64,000 nucleotides of DNA from Eulemur rufifrons (Eukaryota; Chordata; Mammalia; Primates; Lemuridae): contig NC_090995.1 of assembly GCF_041146395.1 (NCBI RefSeq), positions 10,828,501 through 10,892,500 of the forward strand. The letters run 5' to 3'. Every line of letters begins with the position of its first letter. Position 1 is the first letter of the stretch. The translations under genes and the position numbers were made by a program. The notes beneath the pieces were generated by a model. The model was given only the letters and a program-made list of their open reading frames with translations, ran no database searches and had not been told where the DNA came from. This document shows, piece after piece, positions 1 to 11,659 of this stretch.

Positions 1-600
1 GCCCTCGTGCGGCCACGCAAACTCCGCAGCTGAGCGCGTTTGGGGCCCGGATCCCGCCCCCGTCGCTCCCCGGCACAGCTTCTGTCGCCTCCGTGGGCGC
101 AGGGTCCTGTTGTCCGAGAGGAGCCCCGGCGTCGGGCTCTGTCCGCCTCGCCAGCGGCTCCTCGGTGCCCTCCTCCCAGCCTCGCGGAGAAGAGAGAGGC
201 AGGTGCTTCGCGGGGTCCGGGGAGGGAGCGGGCGCGGTGCGGCTGGCGCGGGGTCGGGGCCGGGGAGGGCGGCCGGACGCCCCCAGGATCCCGGCCTGCG
301 GGGGCGAGGCCAGGGGGCCATCTGCGGCCGCGCCTCGGGGGTACTCGCAGCCCACCCAGGGGTTACCCGCCTGCCTGCCCGGGACCTGCCCGCCCGGGTC
401 GCTGCCTGCCCGGGTCGCTGCCTGCCCCGGGGCGAGGGCAGCGCTACTCGTCCGGGACTTGCCCTCCTGGGGGCTGCGTGCCTGTCCGGGACTTGCCCTT
501 ACTCGGGGCTTGCTGGCCGGGCCGGGGGTACCTTCCCTGGCGCGGTGCTGCAGACCGTGTCCGAGGGTGCCTCCTGGTGTGACACCAGAAACTGCAGCCT
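1..600. promoter_or_regulatory. KLHL8: CpG island, presumed KLHL8 promoter and first exon
   Basis: The first 600 bases are very GC-rich and dense in CpG, and the CpG density drops sharply after about 570. KLHL8 coding begins at 12594 in an exon that opens with an untranslated stretch, so a non-coding first exon is expected upstream, and this island is the only promoter-like sequence before it. No TATA box is obvious, as is usual for a housekeeping-type CpG promoter. I could not fix the transcription start or the exon 1 donor; CAG/GTGCTT at about 202/203 is one weak candidate, and the first exon could lie left of the window. Open frames across this stretch look like GC-driven noise rather than proteins. 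Confidence 0.7.
370..530. repeat. GC-rich degenerate minisatellite in the CpG island
   Basis: A short unit of the form gcccgggtcgctgcct is repeated almost exactly around 390-430, followed by two copies of gtccgggacttgccct near 450-505. The block is made of related, diverged units built on CCCGGG and GCCTGCC. Confidence 0.6.
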
Positions 601-1410
601 CTTTCAAAACAAGCAGCCGCACGGTGGAGTTGTTTTACTGCCACGGATGACAGCTCCCTGCGCCTTCCATTAAGTTCTGGGCTTACTGAGCTTGCTGGTT
701 TCTCCAGGGAGGACGCTTGGGAATAGTTGGCATTTTCTAGCCCGCGCCTCGTCCTTTACCGGACTTGCATCGTCCTAGCGTTTGGGCGCGCTCTGGCTTT
801 TGCATTCTTCCCTCTTGGCAGTGTTTATCGGGTGACTTTTCGTAGAACACTCAACTTTTTTTTCAGTATTCCTTTTAATCTGTTTGAATTGCATAACGTC
901 ATTTTTGACTCTATCCTAAGCTACTGTTGCCACTTTGGGAGGATACTTTGAGAAAGGGGTCCTTAGAACCTGCATTGGCCAAGTGTTTTGAGTACTGGCT
1001 GCACGTGTTTTCCTTTGCATTGTTTTTCTCCTGTATAAATTGATGATTGTTAGGCTCTGGGTGTTCTTCATTATCTCTCTATGAGGAAATCCTCTGCCTG
1101 AACCTCCCTCGAGTCCTGGCCCTGCCAAAAGGTGCACTTGGGTAAGCAGAGGGCCGCGGCTAATGCTGCCAGCGCCTGGAAAGCTCCTTGGAGGTGGCTT
1201 TAGCATTAGCTGCTGCTTTTCCTCCTACTTCCTCCTGGCAGTTTGTCAGTCAAACTGACCCACTTCCAACTTTTAGTCATTCTATACATTGCTGTTAACT
1301 CACCAATTGCATATACATACATATAAAATATGTCTCAAGCTACCGTATTCAACTACATATGTGCACTTAAAGCTGCTGACTTTTTAACCATTTGATTAGA
1401 CTTCTGTTAC

Positions 1411-1474
1411 TGTTTTTTAAGATGCTATATTCTGTAATAATTTGTTTTTTAAGATGCTATATTCTGTAATAATT
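1411..1474. repeat. Perfect 32-bp tandem duplication
   Basis: Positions 1411-1442 and 1443-1474 are identical over 32 bases (unit starts tgttttttaagatgctatat). Only two copies are present, and the identity suggests a recent local duplication. Confidence 0.95.
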
Positions 1475-1546
1475 ACAAGTTCTGCATCCTGACAAGAAAC
1501 TCAGTTCACAGTCAGTGAGAGTAATTTTTTAAAACCAGTATTTTCA

Positions 1547-1840
1547 CCGGGCCAAGTGGCTCACACCTGTAATCCTAGCACTTTGGAAGGCTGAGGTGGA
1601 ATGAGTGCTTGAGGCCAGGAATTTGAGACTGGCCTGAGCAAGATCAAGACACCGGCTCTACAAAAAATAGAAAAAGTAGATGAGTGTGGTAGTTTGCACC
1701 TGTAGTCCCAGCTACTTGGGAAGCTGAGGCAGGAGAATTGTTGGAACCCAAGAGTTTGAGGTTGCAGTGAGCTATGATCACCCACTGCACTCTATAGCTC
1801 AGGAGACAGAGCAAGACCCTGTCTCAAAAACAAAAAAACA
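1547..1840 (+). repeat. Alu SINE, + orientation
   Basis: Two-arm Alu beginning near ccgggccaagtggctcacacc and ending in an A-rich tail. It is diverged from the younger copies in this window, which points to an older subfamily. Confidence 0.9.
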
Positions 1841-1894
1841 ATGTTTCCTCATTTATTAAGAAGAAAATGAGGTAAATAAATTTTGATCCCACCC

Positions 1895-2150
1895 ACTTAA
1901 AAAAAATAGTTTATTTTTTAGAGCAGTTTTAAGTTCACAGCAAAATTGAGGGAAGGTATAGAGATTTCCCACTACCCTCTGCCCCTGCAGAAATGCAGGC
2001 TTCCCCACCATCAAAATCCCTCACCAGGGTGGTACGTTTGTTGCAATTGCTGAACCTATATTGACATATCATTATTGCCCAACGACCATAGTTTACCTTA
2101 GGGTTCACTCTTGAGTTGTGCAGTCTATGGGTTTTGACAAATGACCTTTT
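1895..2150. repeat. L1 fragment, old
   Basis: The wording 'gagcagttttaagttcacagcaaaattgag ... agagatttcccactaccctctgcccc' matches the conserved tail region of ancient mammalian L1 elements as I remember it. Heavily decayed. Confidence 0.5.
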
Positions 2151-2629
2151 TGTTTTATCAAGAACTTTTGAGAGTTGTAAAGAATTGAAGTGCGTATTAT
2201 CATTAAAAAAAGACTAAAGGAAATAAACATCTTAAAAATCAATTTCAGATAGCTTTTGTGTTTTAAAAATTGGATGTTTAAACTTCTGGTTTCTTATATT
2301 TGAATTTGCAACAAAGAATCATTTATTTTTGTATATTAAGAACTAAATAGATGAGGGAGAAGAAATGTTTCATAGAATAACAGAAACCCGAATACTTGTT
2401 AGCTTGACTGTGTCTTTTCTGGGGGAAAAAAAATGTTTTATGTTAATCAATGAAGCAAGAGGAAAGGAAACATTTTAAATACGTTAAATTTTATTTATAG
2501 TTGTCAAGATATATCTACAATAAAATGTGACCCATTGGACTTTTTGAAAGAAATCTGTTTTCTCTCTTCTGAGGGGCTTCTGTGGAAGCGTTAGATTATA
2601 GTAATGAACTGAGCTTGCTTCTGGAACTA

Positions 2630-2840
2630 TGCAGTTCTGGATTAGAATCCCAGCTCTCCACTCATTGGCTGTGTGAGCGTGGCAAGCTATTTTCTGATCC
2701 TCTGTTTCCTTAGCTGTGGGAGAGGGATAAAAATAATACATGCTTCCATCTTTCCAGAATTGTTGTGAGGATGAATGTTTATTGTATGTGAAAGCATTTT
2801 ACAAACTGTAATCCACTATACTATTCAGTGATATCACTAG
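2630..2840 (+). repeat. MIR SINE
   Basis: The pattern 'ttctggattagaatcccagctctcc ... ctgtgtgagcgtggcaagctatt ... tctgtttcctt' is the MIR core followed by its 3' part. Confidence 0.75.
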
Positions 2841-3877
2841 TCACATGCTATTTTTTAAAATGCTGCCAGTGCAATTTATTTTCTGGTGAATAGTGCTTAT
2901 GTAGATACTGTCAACTTTTTTTTTTAAGAGTTGGCTGTACAAGTGTATATTTTTTGGTTATGAATGATTCAGTTGGTTTTTGTGAGTCAGAGGTAGGACT
3001 ATGGGAGAGGGTTGGAGGGACCTTGGGACATTTTCTACTTCATCTCTCTGATTCTTAACCCACATCTGTGAGTGTGCCTGATGTTTTTCTAGCCCCGTGT
3101 ATTTGTACTTTTCAGGGGAGAAGACCCATAGCTTTCAACAGATGTTCAGAAGGGGCTCATGACCCCTGAAAGTTCGAAAAATCACTAGCTTCAATGATCT
3201 AGGCAGGTTTCTTTAATAGAGATTTTAGAGGTTATTTTTAAAATTAGCTTTTTGGGGAAAGGAAAGAGTTTTGAAGTGCTGAATGCCTGTTTTTCTTCCA
3301 GAACGAGAAATTGGTATTTAAGATACACTAACTTCATATGAGTAATAGTGCTGCTGCTTCTACCTGGACGAGACAACACTGATTGATCCATTATCCTTAG
3401 GCAGATACTGTCCACTCCTCCCTTCCCCCCAGCCTTGATGGGCAATAGAATGGACGGTAGAAAATGGCATTCATACAATCCACCATGTCAGAATATTATT
3501 TAAGATGCTACAAGATAATTTGGCTCTTTTATTTTAAAATTTGGACATTGTTTTTTTCTTAACAAAACACCAAACGCTAAAAGAAACTAAGTATTTTATC
3601 TTCCAAACTAGATGATGATATTTATGTAGTGTGTCTGTTGTATAATATATCTTATATATCATAGTCATATTAAATCCTAATTGATGATCACTTTGACTTT
3701 CAGTATTGTTGGTTTGGAAAGAACATGGATATCTATGTTTTCAAGGAACTTATAAGTTGCATACGTAGATTAGATTATAATTTGTGATTTTAATTTATAA
3801 CATTGAAAATTAATCTTATTTACATTTTTGGAATTTCTGAATTGGATATAATTCTAAGTTTGAATTCATTCATTCTT

Positions 3878-3955
3878 TTTCTTTTTGTTGAGACAGGGTC
3901 TTGCTGTATATATCACCCAGGCTGGTCATGAATGCCTGGGCTCAACTGATCTGAG
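3878..3955 (-). repeat. Alu left-arm fragment
   Basis: The run 'tgagacagggtcttgctg...cacccaggctggtc...gcctgggctcaactgatc' is a short piece of an inverted, old Alu monomer. Confidence 0.6.
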
Positions 3956-4593
3956 TTCATTCTTAGAGTATGAAAACAAGCTATATGTTACTGCCCTGTT
4001 TTCCTTGTGTAGTGACAGGTTGCTGGGTTATAAGGCTTTGTGTTGTGAAGCCAACTTCTGTTTCTGGATCAGTTACTTACCAGTAGCAGTTACAAAGCAT
4101 GGAGAGTAAAAGGTAGATCAGGTGATGCTATACAAACTTACGAATGAATGAATCTGTCCATTGAATAATGTTGTTTTTTTCCTTTAGATCTTCCCCCCCT
4201 CTGATGTTGATCAGTATTTTCATTTGAAATCCGAATGCTTTTCAAAAGTCAAGGTTCTAAATCAATGCTAGAGAATTTATAGAATAAAGTAGCAGAAATG
4301 TGCTTGCACTTTGTAAAAGTCTTAGAGGTGTGTATATACCTCAAAGATCAATTAGAGATGAATGCCAGTGTTTGCGGAGTACTTCATGTATAAAAGATAA
4401 ATCACTATACTGGATCTTTAGTTATTTTAATGCAGAGGGTTGCTTAACTTTCTTTACTAATGAAAGTTTGAATTAAATTAATTGGATATGGAAAACAAAG
4501 GGGAATCATTTCAGCAAAAATTTTACCTATGGGAATACTATCATCTTAATAAGATCAGTGATTTTTATGGGTATTCTCCTACTCCTGAACTTT

Positions 4594-4946
<353 letters not shown>

Positions 4947-5084
4947 TTACTCCTGAACTTTAAAAAAAAAAAAAAATCCTCAAAACATTTCTTGTATGGG
5001 GAGAATACAATTAATACCACTATTTTAGTTCTCATTAAGTAATTTATCCACAGGCACCCTCATACAGAGATGCACCATTTGTGC

Positions 5085-5290
5085 CATCTTTGGCCTAGAG
5101 ATAAGAGCTTGGGCTTTGAAGTCAGGCAAGCCTATATTGAATCCCAGACATTACCACTTAATAGCTATGAGACCTTGAGTAGGTATCTTAACTTCTCTGA
5201 GCCTTATAATCCACAACTGTAAATAATAGGAATAGTACCTCTTGGGGTTATCCTGAGGGATTGAAATGAATACATGTAAGGTATTTAACT
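5085..5290 (+). repeat. MIR SINE
   Basis: The run 'gagcttgggctttgaagtcaggcaagcctatattgaatccc ... gaccttgagtaggtatcttaacttctctgagcc' is a well preserved MIR core. Confidence 0.8.
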
Positions 5291-5339
5291 CATGATAGCA
5301 GTTACATATACATATAGCTATGGGCCAATTTATTAACTC

Positions 5340-5470
5340 ATGTAAGCCTTATGACAGTCCTGTGAGGTTGGTACTGTTATCTTCCTCATGTTTAGAGATG
5401 AAGAAACTGAAGCTGATGAAAGGTTATGTAACTTAACCAAGGTCATGCAACCAGTAAGTAGATAGTAAGT
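5340..5470 (-). repeat. MIR SINE
   Basis: The wording 'cctgtgaggttggtactgttatc...gatgaagaaactgaag...aaggtcatgcaaccagtaag' reads as a MIR on the opposite strand to the copy at 5085. Confidence 0.7.
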
Positions 5471-5699
5471 GCCTGATTAATGCTAGCTGTTCTCATTTAA
5501 AAAAGAAAAACGGAAGACTCAGGATGATATAAGGCAGTCTTCATCTTTTGCTATAGTGGGTTCCTGATAATTTCATCTTCATGTGGAGCATTATAAAGCC
5601 TACTTTATTTCTTTTCTGGAAAAAGAAATAAGTTGGTTAGAGGATTGTGTTCCACATCGAGGACTCAGGATCACATAATTTATAAGAGTAGAAACATCT

Positions 5700-5845
5700 G
5701 TTTAGTGAATGCTTACTGTGTACTAGATACAGAGCTAAATACTTCATATAAATGACTTCATTGAACCTTCATAACAACCTTAAAGCTGAGACTCAGAGTA
5801 ATTTTAAGTGACTTGCCCAAGGGTACACAGCTAATATAGAATCCC
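5700..5845 (-). repeat. MIR SINE
   Basis: The wording 'gcttactgtgtactagatacagagctaa ... cttcataacaacctt ... gacttgcccaagggtacacagc' is typical of a MIR. Confidence 0.7.
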
Positions 5846-5969
5846 AAAACTGTCTAGATTTAAAGTCTCTGCTTTTTTTTTTTTTCTTTTTGAGACAGAG
5901 TCTCACTCTGTCACTCTGGCTAGAGTGCAGTGGCATCGTCATAGCTCACTGCAACCTCAAATTCCTGGG

Positions 5970-6286
5970 TGTAAGGCTGGTGGCGGGCGCCCCTCCCCTC
6001 CCTAATGGAAAAAGAAGCAGCCCACGACCTGCCAAGGACAATGCCTGCAGAGCCCAGCTAAGTTACAGGACGACCACACCTGGATGGCTCCCCTGATAGG
6101 AGTCTCCCTTCCTGGAGTCCACACATACCACCGGCCCCTCCTATTTCTCAATACCCGCCCTAAAACTACAAAGGACAATTCCTTGCTCTCCCCACCATAA
6201 ATCTTCCTGCCAAAGAAACCCCTACCCCCAGCCCTAAAAACATATATAAACCCACTCAGACTTCTGGGCGATGCGACTTTTTGGGT

Positions 6287-6323
<37 letters not shown>

Positions 6324-6462
6324 GGGACCCGAAAATCTCGCCCGGGGCCCTCTCTTGGGACTCGTTACCCTCACCCAGGAGCGCCCCAATAAAGCCTCTT
6401 TACTTAGCCCTTTCAACTCTACTCGTCTTTCTCTGGCGCCGGCCAATCCAAAAAACCTTACA
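5970..6462 (+). mobile_element. Solo LTR of a gammaretrovirus-like (ERV1) endogenous retrovirus
   Basis: The 493-bp insert begins TGTAAGG and ends CCTTACA, perfect 7-bp terminal inverted repeats with the canonical TG...CA ends. It is bounded by a 5-bp target duplication ctggg (5965-5969 and 6463-6467) and interrupts an Alu. Inside, in the same direction as KLHL8, are a TATA box (TATATAAA, 6243-6250) and a polyadenylation signal in the setting ccccaataaagcctctt (AATAAA 6388-6393), the usual U3-R-U5 order of an ERV1 LTR. No gag, pol or env remains, so it is a solo LTR formed by LTR-LTR recombination. I cannot name the family. Confidence 0.9.
6290..6321. repeat. (CT)n microsatellite inside the LTR
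   Basis: An uninterrupted run of about 16 CT units lies between the TATA box and the polyadenylation signal of the solo LTR, probably within its R region. Confidence 0.95.
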
Positions 6463-6599
6463 CTGGGCTCAAATGATCCTCCTGCCTCAGCCTCCCTAGT
6501 GGCTAGGGCTACAGGCAGGCGCCCCCATGCCGGGCTGACCTCTTTCTTACTGGAGACGGGGTCTTGCTCTTGTTCAGGCTGGAGTCTCTGCTCTTAACC

Positions 6600-6930
6600 A
6601 CTAGTTTGTGTGTCCTCTCTTTCGCCTTTTGACGTCAGAGGGTCGAAAACTCCACCCTCGGATCATGCTCCCGCCACTGTGCAGCGCAATTGCGCATGTG
6701 CATATTTCTCCTTTATAAATATTCATGACTCCTGTAGCTTATTAAATACGTACATTCGGCCACCCCACCGAGCGTAAATTCCTGTTCCATTTAGCCCTGC
6801 TCAGAGTGCTTGCTCAGCTTCTGCCCAAGGATCTGCTTCCCAGCCTGCAAGATGGCCATCTGTAGGCTGCAACTCTTGATGGGAAATGAATTTCTCCTTT
6901 TCAAATTTATGAACCTTGTCATTCTTCAGT
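6600..6930 (+). repeat. Unassigned LTR-like or DNA-repeat segment
   Basis: The segment contains gacgtcagag, gcgcaattgcgcatgtgcat, a TATA-like ctttataaatattcatgact and attaaatacg, and has more CpG than its surroundings. The composition suggests an old LTR promoter region, but I found no terminal repeats or target duplications and cannot name the family. Confidence 0.35.
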
Positions 6931-6934
6931 TGAC

Positions 6935-7172
6935 AATGGTGTGTAGACTACTGCACACCTAGGCCGTGGTGTATAGCCTGTAGCTTCTGGGCTACCTGTA
7001 CTGCATGTTTCTGTACTGAATACTGTAGACCATGGAAGTATTTGTGTATCTAAATGTATGTAAATATGGAAAAGGTAAAAATATGGTGGTGTTACCTTAT
7101 GGGACCATTGTCATATGTGTAGTCTGTCACTGACCGAAATGTCATTGTGTGGCACATGACACTACATGCTAA
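6935..7172. mobile_element. Tigger-type (Tc/mariner) non-autonomous DNA transposon fragment
   Basis: The wording 'ggtgtatagcctgtagcttctgggctac ... tgtactgaatactgtag ... tatgggaccattgtcatatgtgtagtctgtcactgaccgaaatgtcattgtgtggcacatgac' matches the end of a Tigger-group element as I remember it. Confidence 0.55.
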
Positions 7173-7207
7173 TGCTAAGAAAAACATTTTTTAAAAGTCA
7201 CGGTAGT

Positions 7208-7502
<295 letters not shown>

Positions 7503-7931
7503 AAAAGTCACAGTAGTAAATTGTTGGAAGTCCTGTATACCTTGACTGAGTAGGAATTATTGAAGGTATTAATTATCCTCTTTATCAAAGCAGCAGATTC
7601 TCCTTTAATTATTGGCATATTTTCTTTTGAACTGTTTAATTCAAAATTTAAAATTTCTACTCTTGGCTTTTGTAAATAAAAAAGGAAATAATGATTATAG
7701 CCTACTTTTTTCTGACTTAAACTAAAAATGGAAAATTTAAGACTACCTTTGAAGTAAAATGATTCAAAATTTGAAATAAATATGTTAAAAATATTTATAT
7801 GTGATTGAAAGACTATAGCTAGAGTGCACAGTGTTATTTTAGTTAGAATAATTTAAGCATATATTGTTTTAGGTAGTAGAAAAATAATCTCTAGTGTTCA
7901 TAACCTGTTCATTCTAAAAAAAAAAAAAAAA

Positions 7932-8069
7932 TTTTTTTTTTTTTTTGAGACTTGAGCCAGGGTCTCACTCTGTTGCCTGGGCTGGTCTCTAAGGTCTGGC
8001 CTCAAGCAATCCTTCTACCTTGGCCTCCCAGAGTGTTAGAATTACAGGCATGAGCCACTGCGCCCAGCC
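7932..8069 (-). repeat. Alu-related monomer, inverted
   Basis: A T-rich tail is followed by one arm only, ending in gagccactgcgcccagcc. The single-arm length suggests a free left monomer or a truncated old Alu. Confidence 0.75.
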
Positions 8070-9002
8070 CCCCAAATATTTTTAATTTAATTTTAATTTC
8101 CCTCTGCTATGTGTTTGCTCAATATGGGAACGATAGCAGTGAAGAGAAGGTGCCTGTATTTGAGGGGCTTATATAGTGTTACTGGAAAGACTAGTAGTGA
8201 ATTGGCAATTGTAAGTATTTTAAATTTGACTGAAAGTTGAATATGATATAATTCACTTTATAAGGGCAGTGAAAAAAAAAATAAGATCAGATTATTATGG
8301 GAGCACAGAGGAGGTACGCCTAATCCAGGCTAGGAATAAGGGAGATTTTTAGGGATGGCCTCCTTGAGCAGATGAACCTGTGCTGAGTCTTAAAAGGCGA
8401 GTAAGAGCATTAGGAAGGGGTGGTGGCAAAGGGCATTCACAAAGAGAGGGTAGCCTGAGAGAGGGCAGAGAGGTGTGAAATAGCCTGGAGCCTGTGGAGA
8501 ATTACATACCGTTAGGTTTTGCTCTATACACAATGAGGTGGGGTTTACCATCTTGTTTCACAGTCACTCTTTGCTTCAGAGAGGTTAGTTGTGAGGATAA
8601 TACAGTATAATATGAGTTAGTACAGTATTCTGCAGTAATCTGCATATATATTACATGGCAAAATGTGATAGAGATTATAAGTACTAAGGAAGTTAGAGAA
8701 AAGGAGAATGAGGTAGGCTGGTTTAGCATAGGAGTCTTTTTATACTCTTTCTGTTGGTCCTGTTTTCTGTAATTTATTGTAAATTATGTTTGCATGTAAA
8801 AAAATACATTTGTTTTGTATTCTCTGTATTGGACTGTAAGACTTATCTGCTTCTGTTTGAAATACTTTTTCTTTAGAACTTTCTATTTTGTTGATTGATA
8901 AGACTTTACTGGCACTTGGAGGGGCAGAAAATGTCCTTAACTTCCTGTTTGCTTCATTGTTAGAACATGCCAGGATGCGACAGAAGTGGACTTCCAGGGA
9001 CC

Positions 9003-9046
9003 ATCTCTCTCTGTCTGTCTCTCTCCCCCTCTGTCTCTCTCTCTCT
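9003..9046. repeat. CT/CTGT-rich simple repeat
   Basis: Imperfect run of ctctctctgtctgtctctctcc units. Confidence 0.9.
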
Positions 9047-9334
9047 TTTTGGTGTTTTTAATCTGGTAATATAATTGGATATTTGGGGGTAGGGAGAGTA
9101 TCATTTTTTTACTCCGTAAGAGTCAGAATCGTAGATATTTAAAAAAAAATTTCTGGGTATTTAAATTGTGGAGTTTAGGCTGAATTACATTTTCACTAAT
9201 ATACAGTCTTTGTAAGTCCCAAAGTCTACTGAGTTCCTTAGGCAGAGTGAAATCTATTAGAGTAAATATTCTTTTCCTGCTTTTGTCTTCCTGTTTTATT
9301 ACATATATAGATAACAAGAGATTGCTGAAGTGAG

Positions 9335-9446
9335 CCTGGCAACATAGGGAGACCCTGTCTGTACAGAATATAAAAAAAAAAAATTAGCTGCACGCATGTA
9401 GTCCCAGCTACTTGGGAGGCTGAGGTGGGAAGATTGCTTGAGCCCA
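9335..9446 (+). repeat. Alu fragment
   Basis: Internal part of an Alu (linker plus start of the right arm), ending abruptly at cttgagccc, where L1-like sequence begins. Confidence 0.75.
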
Positions 9447-9449
9447 TTC

Positions 9450-9925
9450 TGTAGGTTGCCTTTTCACTCTAATTGTTTCCTTTGCTGCACAGACATTTTT
9501 AAAGTTTGATGTAGTCTCATTTATCTGTTTTTGCGTTTGTTGCTTGTGTCATATTCAAGAAATCATTGCCAAGTCCAATGTCATGAAGCTTTTTTCTCCT
9601 TTGTTTTTCCTCTTAGTAGTTTTACGGTTTCAGGGCGACATTTAGGTCTTTAATTCATTTTTAGCTAATTGTTCTATGTGGTGTAAAGTAAGGGTCTTTT
9701 GCATGTCATATCCAGTTATTATGTGTTGTCTTTTTATCACTGGCAATTTTATTTACTCCAGATTCTGTGTTGTTTGATAATATACTTTGGGTTTTAAAAC
9801 ATTATTCTTTAGTTTAATTACTGTTAGCATGGTGTATCTTTTTTCTGTCCATTTACTTTGACCTATTGATGTCTTTATGCTTAAAATAGGTATTTTCTTA
9901 TATGCAGCTTGTAATTGGGTTAAGT
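9450..9925 (-). mobile_element. L1 fragment (3' part of ORF2), reverse
   Basis: Read on the - strand, the sequence has the order and wording of the end of L1 ORF2 (for example catgcaaaagacccttac...ccaagtccaatgtcatgaag in + wording). It has many frame breaks and is an old copy. Confidence 0.6.
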
Positions 9926-9929
9926 CTTT

Positions 9930-10480
9930 ATTTGACATAATTGTAGATTCACTTGCAGTTGTAAAAAAGCAGTAGATCTTGTGTACCCTTTACTCAGTTT
10001 TCCTCAATGGTAACATCCTGCATAACTTCAGTACTAGGAAATTGACATTGATACGTTCTGTTTACATTATTTAGATTTCACCTGTTTTACATGTACTGGC
10101 TTGTGTGTGTTATCCCGTGTAGATTCATGTGATCACCACTACAGTCACGATACAGTACGGTCCCATCACACGTATCTCTTGTGCTGCTCATTTATAGTCA
10201 CAGCCACTTGTCTTCTCTTATTCTTCCCTAACCTCTGGCAACCAATAATCTGTTTTTCTGTTCTATAATTTTGCTAGCTCAAGAATATTATATACTATAA
10301 ATGAAATCATGCAGTATAGTTTTTTTCATTCAGCATAATTTCTTTGCAATCCATTCATGTTGCATGTTTCAGTAGCTTGTCCTTGTTACTGCTGAATAGT
10401 ATTCCTGAGTCTCTCCCTTTAATTGGAGGTGTTTAGTCCATTTATATTTAATGTGATTGTTGGTATACTTGGATTTAAAT
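9930..10480 (-). mobile_element. L1-derived fragments, old
   Basis: Text such as 'gatcttgtgtaccctttactcagttttcctcaatggtaacatcctgcat' and 'cctctggcaaccaataatctg...tgaaatcatgcagtatag' is common in old mammalian L1 tails. Fragment limits are unclear. Confidence 0.5.
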
Positions 10481-10493
10481 CAACCATCTTGCT

Positions 10494-10712
10494 CAGGGGT
10501 TGTCAAACTATGGCCAGGGACTAAATCACACCCACGAAGTGCTTTCTATAAATAAAATATTACTGGAATACTCCTGTGCTCATTCATTTACTATTTGTCT
10601 ATGGCTGTTTTTGTGCTACAATGGCAGAGTTAAGTAGTTGTCATAGGGACTATCTGGCCCACAAAGCCAAAAATATTTACTCTGTGTCCTTTTACAGAAA
10701 AGGTTTTGGATC
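10494..10712 (+). mobile_element. hAT-Charlie-type non-autonomous DNA transposon
   Basis: It starts caggggttgtcaaactatggcc and includes 'ctatggctgtttttgtgctacaatggcagagttaagtagttg' and 'tttacagaaaaggtttt', the layout of a short Charlie-derived element with CAGGGGT-type termini. Confidence 0.7.
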
Positions 10713-10884
10713 CTTGAAACAGCAGCTGTATATGCTGTTTGTTTTCTGTTTGTCCCATCTGTTCTTTGTTGGTTTTGCAGCAGGAATGTGAGCTTAGAAG
10801 AGACGTTAAGGTGGTTGCCTGATAAAATATCTGCAGATGCTTTCCTCAGATAAAATTTTAAACCTGACAGAAGATGTCTTATTC

Positions 10885-11280
10885 GTTTTCTAATGTATGT
10901 AACAAATTACCACAAATTTAGCAGCTTAAAATAACGTTTATTATCTCATAGATTCTGTGGGTCAGGAGTCTGGGCATAGCTTAGTTGGGTCTTCCGCTTG
11001 GGATCTCACAAAGCTTCCGTCAAGGAGTTGGCCAGGCCGCATGGTTGTGTGGAGGCTCAACTGTGGAAAAATCTGCTTCCATGCTCGTTCAGATCAATGG
11101 CAGAGTTCATTTCCTTGCAGCTGTGTGACTGTCTTTTCACTGTTAGGTGGAGGCCTCCCCCAGTTCCTAGGGATTGCCTGTGGTTCCCTGCTGTGGGGCT
11201 TTCTCCGTGGTAGTTTGGTTTTCAAGGCCTGCAGGGGAGCCTCTCACTCCAGTCTGTTCACACAGTGTGATATAACATAA
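10885..11280 (+). repeat. Interspersed repeat, same family as 27578-28110
   Basis: The run 'acaaattaccacaaatttagcagcttaaaataacg...tctgtgggtcaggagtctgggcatagcttag' is a widely dispersed mammalian repeat. A related copy lies at 27578-28110. I cannot assign the family with confidence. Confidence 0.55.
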
Positions 11281-11659
11281 TCAAGAAAGTGGCAGCCCTT
11301 CACTTTCCCACATCCTGTTGATCCTTGAAGCAAGTCACAGGTTCTTCCTGCACACAAGGGGATTATATGAAGACATGATTCACTGGGGGTCACTGTTGTG
11401 TGTGTCTGCCACAGAAACTTAAAAACGATATTAATAACTATAGTCTGTAACCTTACATTGACTATACTGGTTCTTGTCAAAAGCTGGAAACGATGAGACT
11501 AAAGAAACTAATACAGCTAAAGTCAAGGTGTTTATAATTTTCTGAAACTGCATAATAAGCAGAGCTTTCCACTCTCTGATAATACCAATATTTGCAACAT
11601 GGTTTATAGTTTCATAAGCACTTATAAGCCCATTACTGTATTTGATGTAATTCTCTGTC

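Larger units (their letters stand above)
5874..6582 (-). repeat. Alu SINE, inverted, split by a solo LTR
   Basis: The inverted Alu occupies 5874-5969 and resumes at 6463, where its text continues without loss (cctggg / ctcaaatgatcctcc). It stops near 6582 before the outer part of its left arm, so it is 5'-truncated. Its own target duplication, agtctctgct, lies at 5864-5873 and 6583-6592, so the truncation occurred at insertion. The LTR entered later. Confidence 0.9.

Noticed and set aside
40..673. Overlapping open frames of 180-187 codons on the + strand at the left edge
   Set aside because: All lie in the CpG island. They are rich in P, G, R and A and show no domain. Long frames are expected by chance in such GC-rich DNA.
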